Shown here in pieces: positions 41,801 to 50,603 of a DNA stretch of 64,000 nucleotides. The position numbers and the translations under genes were made by a program. This DNA is from Bacteroidota bacterium. Lineage in GTDB: Bacteria; Bacteroidota; Ignavibacteria; SZUA-365. The stretch is taken from NCBI GenBank assembly GCA_014860565.1, contig JACZJN010000162.1, forward strand, positions 164,926 to 228,925, in the 5' to 3' direction. The notes under the pieces are model-generated. The model saw only the letters and a list, made by a program, of their open reading frames with translations. It did no database searches and was not told the DNA's origin. Every line of letters starts with the position of its first letter. The stretch's first letter is position 1.

Positions 41801-41825
41801 GCGCAAGATGATGCTGCTCGAATAA
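38820..41825 (+). CDS. Secreted fungalysin/M36-like metallopeptidase with T9SS type-A sorting domain
   Basis: Signal [21 protein letters not shown]; FTP-like propeptide; HEFGHGIH…KEAIAD; later MAM-like beta region; C-terminal [39 protein letters not shown]…[10 protein letters not shown]. Confidence 0.85.
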   Translation: [1001 protein letters not shown]

Positions 41826-41844
41826 GAGGCATCCTCGAAATCCC

Positions 41845-41883
41845 GAGGCTGTCCTGTCACATCGACGGGACAGCCTCTTTTGT
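41845..41883 (+). terminator. Rho-independent terminator
   Basis: GAGGCTGTCCTGTC-acatc-GACGGGACAGCCTCTTTTG. Confidence 0.85.
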
Positions 41884-41918
41884 TTTGTGTCGTCACACAA
41901 CTTTCATAGCTTGGAGGC

Positions 41919-42917
41919 ATGAATCGTACACGCGCCCTATCCTCCATTATTGTCACGCTGCTGTTCTCGATGCTGCTCCATGCGTGCGGCAGCGGCAAGG
42001 AGCAGAAAGACACCATGCAGAGCAACTTCACTCCGCCGGCGTCACCCCCGACGTTCAGCGGTCCCCGCAGTTTCTCGCTTCTTGAGCAGCAGGTCGCATT
42101 CGGTCCCCGCGTACCCAATACGGAAGCACACGCACGCTGTCTCGAATTCTTCATTCGATTTTTCGATTCCCTGCATGTAACACCAGAATTGCAGCGATTC
42201 GAAATCACCGGCTACAAAGGCGAGAAGCTGGCGCTGACCAATGTGATCGCGCGTCTGCAGCCTTCGGCCCGGCAGCGCATCTTGCTTGCGGCGCATTGGG
42301 ATTCGCGTCCCTTCGCTGACATGGAGAAAGATCCCGACCGCAGTCTGCGCCCTATTCCCGGTGCGAATGACGGCGCAAGCGGTGTTGCTGTGCTGCTTCA
42401 TCTCGCTGAAATTCTACAGGCGTCCCCGCCGGGCATTGGCGTGGATATCGTTCTTTTCGATGGCGAGGATTATGGGCGGGATGGCGACGAATCGATGTTC
42501 TGTCTCGGTGCGAAATACTTCAGCGCAAGTCTCAAGCCGAACCATGGGACGCTGTTCGGCATCCTGCTCGACCTGGTAGGCGACCGCGACGCTGTCTTTC
42601 CGAAGGAGAAGCTGTCCGGCCAATACGCGGGCGACATTCAGAACATGATCTGGCGTGAAGCAGCCCGGCTCGGACTCTCCAGGTTTTCGATGGAGACGCA
42701 CTCCTCCATTCTGGACGATCACGTTTCGCTCAATACCGTCGCCGGCATCAAGACCGTCGATATTATTGATGCCGCGCTGGTTGGACACGACAAGTCCTCG
42801 CCTCGCAGACAGTACTGGCATACACTCGGCGACACTCCCGAGCAGTGTTCTCCCGAACCGCTTGGGGATGTCGGACGGCTTCTCCTGAGCATTATCTATG
42901 GACTCCACTCAAGTTGA
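41919..42917 (+). CDS. M28-family lipoprotein, glutaminyl-peptide cyclotransferase-like
   Basis: Lipobox MLLHACGSG; LLAAHWDSRPFAD, GANDGASGVAVLLHLAEIL, DIVLFDGEDYG. Confidence 0.87.
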   Translation: MNRTRALSSIIVTLLFSMLLHACGSGKEQKDTMQSNFTPPASPPTFSGPRSFSLLEQQVAFGPRVPNTEAHARCLEFFIRFFDSLHVTPELQRFEITGYKGEKLALTNVIARLQPSARQRILLAAHWDSRPFADMEKDPDRSLRPIPGANDGASGVAVLLHLAEILQASPPGIGVDIVLFDGEDYGRDGDESMFCLGAKYFSASLKPNHGTLFGILLDLVGDRDAVFPKEKLSGQYAGDIQNMIWREAARLGLSRFSMETHSSILDDHVSLNTVAGIKTVDIIDAALVGHDKSSPRRQYWHTLGDTPEQCSPEPLGDVGRLLLSIIYGLHSS

Positions 42918-43767
42918 AACGATGAAACGAAACAAACGCTTTCTCCGCGCCCGCTTCCAATCCACCGCGCACGACGCCACGGTACAGGGCATGCTCATCA
43001 CACACGATCCACTGGGTTTTCTCGAGGAAGATCAATGGTGGGAGGTCTATTTCGAAGCGGAACTCTGGCCCGCCGTCGAGGTTTCGTTCCTTCGCCGTCT
43101 GGAAGAAGAAGGGTTGACCGCGGCGTATGAGCTCGAAACCTTCGACCAGCAGAACTGGAACCAGGAGTGGGAAGACAGCATTCAGCCGATAAAGGTTTCC
43201 GATCGCTTCCTGATCACGCCATCCTGGCATCCGGTGGCGGACGCGGAGGGAATGACCGTCCTGATCATCGATCCGAAAATGTCCTTCGGCACAGGCTATC
43301 ACGCGACCACACGCCTGATGCTCCGCCTCATGGAGGGTTTGCTGCGTGAGGGCGATCGGGTCCTCGACGTCGGTACCGGGACGGGGGTTCTCGCCATTGC
43401 CGCCGTGCGCTGCGGCGCGCGTGAGGCCGACGGAGTGGATACGGATGAATGGTCGTACGACAATGCCCTGGAAAACGCACAGCGCAACGGCGTCGCGGAA
43501 CACTGTCATTTCCGCCTCGGCTCCATCGAACAGGCGAACGGGGAATACGATCTTATACTCTCGAATATCACGAAGATCGACAATCTGCAGCTCCTCCCCA
43601 CGTTCCTGCATCATCTCACGTCGGGGGGACGCATCGTGCTCTCGGGGTTTTATGCGCAGGATGCTCCCGATCTGCACATGGCGCTTTCGAATCTGGGGCT
43701 GCAGGTAATCAGCGAGGAAACGGAAGACGAATGGTGCGCCGTCAGCGCCAGCAAGGAAGTTGCATGA
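42898..43767 (+). CDS. prmA: Ribosomal protein L11 methyltransferase-like
   Basis: DPKMSFGTGYHATTRLMLRLMEGLL, RVLDVGTGTGVLAIAAVRCGAREADGVDTDEW; alternative start 42922. Confidence 0.88.
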   Translation: MDSTQVETMKRNKRFLRARFQSTAHDATVQGMLITHDPLGFLEEDQWWEVYFEAELWPAVEVSFLRRLEEEGLTAAYELETFDQQNWNQEWEDSIQPIKVSDRFLITPSWHPVADAEGMTVLIIDPKMSFGTGYHATTRLMLRLMEGLLREGDRVLDVGTGTGVLAIAAVRCGAREADGVDTDEWSYDNALENAQRNGVAEHCHFRLGSIEQANGEYDLILSNITKIDNLQLLPTFLHHLTSGGRIVLSGFYAQDAPDLHMALSNLGLQVISEETEDEWCAVSASKEVA

Positions 43768-44702
43768 AAATCGCATCGATCGATATCGGCACTAACACCA
43801 TCCTGATGCTGATTGCTGAGGTCGCCGAAGACGGAGGCCTGCATGTGATCTCCGACGAACAGGTCGTGGCGCGCGTCGGAAGAGGCGTCGATCGCACCGG
43901 GACAATCGAGTGGGACGCGTTCACCCGCAGCGAACGCTTTCTTGCTGCCTACCTTGAGAAAGCGGGCAGGCACGGGGTCGATCTGATCCGTTGTACAGGC
44001 ACCAGTGCCCTGCGCGATGCGCGCAACGGTGACGATTACCTCGACTACATGTACCAGAAACTCAACCTCGAAATTGAAATACTCAGCGGAGCTGAAGAAG
44101 CGCTATGGACGTATGGCGGTGCGATATCCGGCTTCGCCGAACGTGATTCGGCCTACGCGGTGCTGGACATCGGGGGCGGAAGTACGGAACTGACGGTTGG
44201 AAAAGGATTCCACATCGCCGATCGCCTCAGTCAGGACATCGGCTGTGTGCGGCTTACCGAGAAACTGCTGCACCACACCCCTCCGACCGATGCGGAGATT
44301 GCTTCCCTCTTTGCGACTATCGACACCGCCATCCAGGGATATCCTGTGTTCGATGCAGCCGCGACAACCTTTGTTGGAGTCGCCGGCACGGTGACGACAC
44401 TTGCTGCTGTGGAGCAAGGTCTTGCGGAATACAACAGGGAAAAGGTGGCCGGATTCGTGTTAACGAAGGAGATGATCTGTCGCCGCTTCGACGAATTCCG
44501 CTACATGAGCAAGGATGAACTGCAGAACTTGATGCGCATCGATCCCGGAAGGGCCGATATCATTCTCGTGGGTGTGGCGATTCTCAAGCGCCTGATGGAA
44601 CTGCGCCCGATCCCGAGCATCGTCGTCTCAGAGCGCGGTCTCCGCTACGGCATTGTCATGCGTGAATGGGAGCGTGGACTCGAACGCGCCGACATTTCCT
44701 GA
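43764..44702 (+). CDS. Ppx/GppA-family exopolyphosphatase
   Basis: MKIASIDIGTNTILMLIAEV, TSALRDARNG, AVLDIGGGSTELTVG, VGVAGTVTTLAAVEQGL. Confidence 0.93.
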   Translation: MKIASIDIGTNTILMLIAEVAEDGGLHVISDEQVVARVGRGVDRTGTIEWDAFTRSERFLAAYLEKAGRHGVDLIRCTGTSALRDARNGDDYLDYMYQKLNLEIEILSGAEEALWTYGGAISGFAERDSAYAVLDIGGGSTELTVGKGFHIADRLSQDIGCVRLTEKLLHHTPPTDAEIASLFATIDTAIQGYPVFDAAATTFVGVAGTVTTLAAVEQGLAEYNREKVAGFVLTKEMICRRFDEFRYMSKDELQNLMRIDPGRADIILVGVAILKRLMELRPIPSIVVSERGLRYGIVMREWERGLERADIS

Positions 44703-45850
44703 ACGACCCGGATAAATATTCCGATGCCGTTGCGTACCTCTTCTTCGTTGGTGAATGCACCGAATGAGATACGAACCGTGGCGGCGGTTTCTGCGTCATC
44801 GCGTCCGATGGCCCTGATGACATGGGAAGGTTCGATGCTCCCGGCGGCGCAGGCCGAACCGCTCGAAATCGCGAGTCCTGCCACGTCACAGTTCATCAGC
44901 AGCGCTCCCCCGTCGATATCGTACCTTGATGAAGGCAGAGTGATGCTCAGAATGTTGGGCAGCGACGCATCCCCCCCTCCGTTATAATGCAGTTCCGGAA
45001 GAGCATCATTGAGCAGGCCCACGGCGATAGCGCGCAGTAAATGCCAGCGGCCATGACGCTCGTCCATCTCTTCGCGGGCGATGCGGGCGGCGGCACCAAA
45101 GCCGATGATGGACGCGACATTTTCCGTCCCCCCCCTTCTGCCGCGCTCCTGTCCCCCGCCGAACTGCAGCTGTCCGATGCGAAGCCCATTGCGCACGTAC
45201 AGCGCCCCGACGCCTTTCGGGCCGTGAATCTTGTGGGCGGAAAGGGAGAGCAGGCTAACGGGAATGTCCCGAACGTCCAGCGGTAGTTTCCCGGCACTCT
45301 GCACCGCATCGCAGTGAAACAGCACATCATGCCGTGCGAGCGTCCGCGCGGTTTCCGCGAGCGGAAGCACCCCACCGGTTTCATTGTTGACATGCATGAG
45401 CGAGCAGAACGCCGTCTGCGGACCGATCAGTGCGTCGATCTGGTCGATATCCGGAACAGCTGCTCCGTCGACGGGCAGGTATCGCACAACGGCGCCGGTC
45501 TGCTCTGCGTGTTTGCAGGCAGACAGGACTGCATGATGTTCGGCCGGTGATGTGAGAATATCTGTCCGACCATCTCCCGCTATTTGCATCGCGAGGCGCA
45601 CTGCTTCGTTGTCGCTCTCGGTGCCTCCACTCGTGAAGACGATTTCGGCTGGCAGCGCATTGATCAGGCGGGCGACCTCTTCGCGCGCCTGCTCGATCGC
45701 GGCCTTGACCACGCGGCCGGGACCATGGATGCTTGATGGATTTCCGTACTGTTCACGGAGAAACGGCAGCATGGCTTCGAGTACGCGAGGATCCACCGGT
45801 GTGGTTGCGGCATGATCAAGATAGATATACTGCTTCGTATCAGTATTCAT
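44645..45850 (-). CDS. Cysteine desulfurase (NifS/IscS family)
   Basis: YLDHAATTPVDPRVLEAMLPFLREQYGNPSSIH, FTSGGTESDNEAV, LSLSAHKIHGPKGVGALYVR, SSGSACAAGS. Confidence 0.94.
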   Translation of the reverse strand: MNTDTKQYIYLDHAATTPVDPRVLEAMLPFLREQYGNPSSIHGPGRVVKAAIEQAREEVARLINALPAEIVFTSGGTESDNEAVRLAMQIAGDGRTDILTSPAEHHAVLSACKHAEQTGAVVRYLPVDGAAVPDIDQIDALIGPQTAFCSLMHVNNETGGVLPLAETARTLARHDVLFHCDAVQSAGKLPLDVRDIPVSLLSLSAHKIHGPKGVGALYVRNGLRIGQLQFGGGQERGRRGGTENVASIIGFGAAARIAREEMDERHGRWHLLRAIAVGLLNDALPELHYNGGGDASLPNILSITLPSSRYDIDGGALLMNCDVAGLAISSGSACAAGSIEPSHVIRAIGRDDAETAATVRISFGAFTNEEEVRNGIGIFIRVVQEMSARSSPRSHSRMTMP

Positions 45851-46593
45851 TTCGTACCCTTCTGCAAAGTGACATCTCCGGCAAAAATGCGTTCGGTGCT
45901 GCCGTCAGGGAATTCGACAACGAGCGATCCGTCGTTCGCGACGTCCACGGCACGACCTTCCCGCGGTACCCCGTTTTCATCAACCACTACGCCTTGTCCA
46001 AGCATCCGTGAGGCCTGCTTCCATGCAGCAATGATCGGCGGATTTCCTTCCTCGCGCCAATCTGCGTACAGTCGGTCCAGTTCACCGCACATGGCGGCGA
46101 GCACCTCGTCCGTGTCGAAGGGACGTCCCGCTTCCAGGGCCATGGAAGTAGGCGTCGCACGATAGCTGCCCTCAAAGCGCACCTGGTTCACATTGATACC
46201 GATCCCGACGATAACCCAGGGGCGGCTGCCGAGGCGGCCTGATTCGACGAGTATGCCACACAGTTTGCGATTATCGACCAGCACATCGTTCGGCCACTTC
46301 AGATGCGCATCGATGGTTGCGAGCGAGCGTACCGCGCGACAAACCGCCAGTCCGGAGAGCAGCGGGAGTCCCCCCCATTCCTCCGCTTCCCGTTCGGGAT
46401 AGAGAATGAGCGAAGCCAGCACGTTTTGCGCCGTCGCGGACATCCACTGGCGATCCATGCGGCCGCGGCCCGCTGTCTGTGATTCAGCCGTCACGAGCGT
46501 GCCTTCCTCCGGCAGTTCGCCGAGCAGATCGCGGGCATAGCGGTTGGTCGAATCAACTACCGACAGTAGAATGCGCCGGTTACCGATCATCAT
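45847..46593 (-). CDS. birA: Biotin-[acetyl-CoA-carboxylase] ligase
   Basis: SVVDSTNRYARDLL, LVTAESQTAGRGRMDRQWMS, LKWPNDVLVDNRKLCGILVE, IGINVNQ. Confidence 0.94.
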   Translation of the reverse strand: MMIGNRRILLSVVDSTNRYARDLLGELPEEGTLVTAESQTAGRGRMDRQWMSATAQNVLASLILYPEREAEEWGGLPLLSGLAVCRAVRSLATIDAHLKWPNDVLVDNRKLCGILVESGRLGSRPWVIVGIGINVNQVRFEGSYRATPTSMALEAGRPFDTDEVLAAMCGELDRLYADWREEGNPPIIAAWKQASRMLGQGVVVDENGVPREGRAVDVANDGSLVVEFPDGSTERIFAGDVTLQKGTK

Positions 46594-46848
46594 GCTTTCT
46601 CCTACAGTACATGCAGGAATCTACCCATGCCCGTGATACCGAGCAAGTTGCAACAAAACGCGTTCTGATCGCTTTCCGCCTTGATTTTATAGCATTGATT
46701 GAAGTAGTTTTCAAGATGGAAGAATGATTCGGTTGTCCGATATAGGTGCTGACCTTCCATTGGACTCCTGGCAGGTACTTCCTCACCAAAAACAGTTTCC
46801 ACAGACAAGATAAATACAGCTGTTTTTCTATCAACTTCGAGGTACTCT

Positions 46849-49800
46849 ATGCGAAGAGCTGTTACCGTATTTTTGCCGCTGATGTTTATCCTGCTCATGA
46901 GCGGGGTAATGCAGGCACAACCGTTCGGCGCGGTGATATACGTCGGCGATAACTCCGCCGATATCTACATGTTTGACCTGACGAACTCCAACTTTTCGAA
47001 GGTCGAATTCTACCGCGGCGCGAAGCTGCTTGGCACCGTGAACCTCAACGCCGGCGATGGCGGTGTCATCACCGATTACAACTTGTCAAAGGGCAACGGC
47101 TATCAATACCAGTATCGCGCCTACCGTTCCGCGGGTGGCTTTCTCGACGGGAACCTGATCGACGGGTTCTTCCTGGGCGGGGACATGCGCGGCATCCTGA
47201 TCCGCCCCGACACCATTAACATCCAGACAGATCTGATCGATACGATTTTCGTCTGGCCGGGCGGCAACCTTCACTTCGCCAAAAACGCCGAAGTATCCTG
47301 GATACTCGGGACCGCCGGGACGGTGTCAGGCATCAAGGTGTATGGCAGCGATGATCCCGCGACGGTGTGGCATGGAGTTGTCAGCGCCTCGGGCGGCAAA
47401 CTTGATGACATCAACATCGATTGCTATGGTCAAATCGGTCCGCTCAAGAATTTCACCTTCATCGGATCGGATGTGATCATCCACAACATGGAAACCGAGT
47501 CTCATTTCGATAATGTGACGCTGAATATGGTGACGGAGAATCAACGCAACGATTATGCGTACATACGGCATTATGGCAACAAGATCTTCGCCACCAACTG
47601 CTATCTCACCCAGGAGGGCCAGATCTGGGGCGTGCAAATGGCCGATAACTGCAAGATCGATTGGAACTCCACCATCGTCGGCAGCAATATCAAGAATACC
47701 GAAGTCAACAAAGGCCAGATTACAATCGGTCCTGCAGGTTCACCGACATCAATTGAAAACTGCCATATCATAGACGGCAATGTGTCGCTGAGCAACAAGA
47801 CGAGCGTTCTTCACAACACGTTTGAAAACTACGCCACATTGAACATCTCTCCGTTCGCCGGTGGGTTCGATCCCGCGGATATCAGGAGTGTTCACGTCAA
47901 TTACAACCACTTCGTCCGCACGCAGGATGCCATCGGCAACGTTTCCAACTTCCAGGCCGATTCCATCGACGCACGCTACAACTACTGGGGCCGCTGCGAA
48001 GGGCCCAAATCCGGTGAGCGCAACACCATGGGCAAGGTGTTTCTCGATCCCTTCCTCCGCGTCGAATATCCCGGGGCAAGCTACTGGGGCGAACTTGTGG
48101 CGAGCAAAAAGAAAATAATAGCCAACGGCGAGGACTCGATTGTCTTTACCGGCCATTTCTTCAACGTGCTCACCGGAGTGGACACTGCCGGTGTCGTGGT
48201 TCGCTACCGCGTCGAAGTGCAAGGCGATACTCTTTACAATGGCTCGGTAGTGACCGATGCACAGGGCAACGTCAGCTTCTCCATCAAGGTGCCACAGAAG
48301 TATTCGCAGATCACAGGCATGGCGGTATACATCAGCACGGATCTGCAGTGCATCGAACAATCTTTCTTCCTCAACATCGAAAAGCAGACCGGGCCGGATC
48401 TTGAAGTCTATGAGCCGGAACTCGTGCAGGTGCTCAATGCCGAGACCAATGTGGTTCCCCACAAGGGCTTCGTTGTCAAGGCAACCATCCTGACCACGGA
48501 ACCGGTTACCACACCATTCAAAATCGTCGTGGATGCAAACGGCCATAAATACGAGACATTCTACATTTATGACCGAACGAATATCGGCATCAACTACAGC
48601 ATGGAAAATCCGTTGACGGAAATGATCATGCAGACGAACAAGCCCGTGGTCGTTTTGTTCTTCATCAACGAAACCGGCTTCAGTGCGGGCAATGTCGAGG
48701 TATCCGTCACGGTCGATCCCACAGAGCCCGGGAACAACAAGGGACGCATCGTGGAGGCCAACGAACTCAACAACACGAAATCCGTATTCGCCGTTGCGAA
48801 GAACACCTTGTTCGGCAACGAAGGTGACGCAACATTGAAGGTATTCGTGCAGGGCGCCGACGGCTATTCCAACCCCAATCGCATCAAGAGTTGGGCAGAT
48901 TCGACGGCAATGTTCCTCGAAGCTGCATGGCCGATGTCGTCAGGACAGGCGCAATTCACCTCTTCAAGCACAATCGGCGACTACAGCTTCGTCGGTGCCG
49001 CCGATACACTTCTTCAGGAAACCTGGCAGCCCTACCTGACCAAGGTGTACAAAGAGATGGTGCGTAAGAACCCAGCCTCTGACCGCTACCTGATGGGTGT
49101 CGCCGCGGACTGGTTCGAGACGCGTCTCGACAAGCAGGAATTCAACCACGGGGCATCACAAACACTATCGTGGTCAGGCGCCTGGGATTTCATGGTCGCC
49201 AGTGCCGATCACTGGAAGCACGCCGCACATTCGCTTGGCCACTCATTCGGTCTTCGCCGTGCGGATCTGGATCCCGACAATGTTGACATGCGCGAGCAGT
49301 ATAACGAGAATTTCATAGGCGTCGACGTCGTTGACGCCTATGATTTCCGGTATAACCGCATCGTGAGCAACTTCCTCGACAACAAGGTTTCGCACCGCAT
49401 GAAAGCCAAGTGCTTCATGGGTGGTAGCCAACTCCCGGATGTGACCTCATTCGATTACTACCTCTGGATCAGCGACGTCGAATACAATGCCCTTCTTGGC
49501 TCCGTCGCCCAATTCACGAGTCAGAAATCAAAGCTGAGCAAGACCAGTACTGTTGAGAAGGCCGTCTTTATCGAGGGGTCTATTGACAGCACCAGCCGCG
49601 CGATCACTTTCGGTCCGTGGATGCGCGTTGAAAACGCAATCCCGTCCTCGATGCTTCCGACCGCCTATGCGACGCACACTTTCAGAGTGCTCGACGCTGG
49701 CGATCAGGAGATCGCGACCTACCTTTACCATCCTACCTTCCGCGCACTCGGCCTGGACGAAGTCGACGCAATGACCGCTCCCAATCCACAAATGGAAACC

Positions 49801-50475
49801 GAATACTTCGCGTTCGTCGTACCCTGCCCTGACAATGCTCGAAGGGTCGTCGTCGAAGAAGGAGGCAACATCGTTGCCGAGCGTATTATTTCCGCCAACA
49901 AACCTGTCGTCAGCATCCAGTTCCCGACAGACGGACAGGATGTCAAGGAAGAGCGATTCCAGGCCAGCTGGAGCGCGACCGATCCTGACGGTGAAACGCA
50001 GTTCTGGTACACCGTCTGGTTCAGCACCAACCGCGGCGCAACGTGGACGACGCTTCAGTATGAAAATCCTGCCATGGTCGATTCCATCTTCGGAACAAAA
50101 AACCGCACCGGGTACATGCTTCGCGTCGTCGCAAACGACGGGGTGAATGTTTCCGACACCGTGGAAGTCGAGTTCAGCATCCTGACATCCACAGAGCGCA
50201 TTCCCACGCCTGCGGAATTCCAGCTTGAACAGAACTATCCCAACCCGTTCAACCCGAGCACGTCACTCACCTTCACTCTCCCCGTTTCGGGAGAGGCAAG
50301 TCTGACCGTGTTCGATGCACTGGGGCGTCCTGTTGCAACCGTCGTTGACGGCTATCGCAGCGCAGGCACCTATCACGTGGGATTCGATGCCTCCGGCCTC
50401 GCCAGCGGCACGTATCTCGCGGTCCTGCGTTCGGGCGGGAACGTCGCCAGCATTCGCATGACTCTGGCTCGTTAA
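46849..50475 (+). CDS. Large secreted T9SS cargo: beta-helix, CARDB-like and degenerate metzincin-like regions
   Basis: Signal [37 protein letters not shown] beta-helix motif; [17 protein letters not shown] followed by [32 protein letters not shown]; C-terminal [39 protein letters not shown]. Confidence 0.85.
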   Translation: [1208 protein letters not shown]

Positions 50476-50494
50476 TCACCTGCTGACAAGTCAC

Positions 50495-50523
50495 GAAAAA
50501 GGCGGCCTCGGCCGCCTTTTTCT
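50495..50523. terminator. Bidirectional Rho-independent terminator
   Basis: AAAAAGGCGGCC-TC-GGCCGCCTTTTT between convergent genes. Confidence 0.88.
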
Positions 50524-50603
50524 ATTCCCGCATTCTCCAAACGAACTTGAAAACTCATCCACCAAATCTCGTGAATGGATGCGCCCGGGGTCTCCTTCCC
50601 TTC

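Noticed and set aside
46580-46898. Small minus-strand ORFs (84 and 98 aa) in the birA/T9SS-cargo intergenic region
   Set aside because: Overlap the likely divergent promoter region and the start of the 1208-aa gene; no recognisable product.
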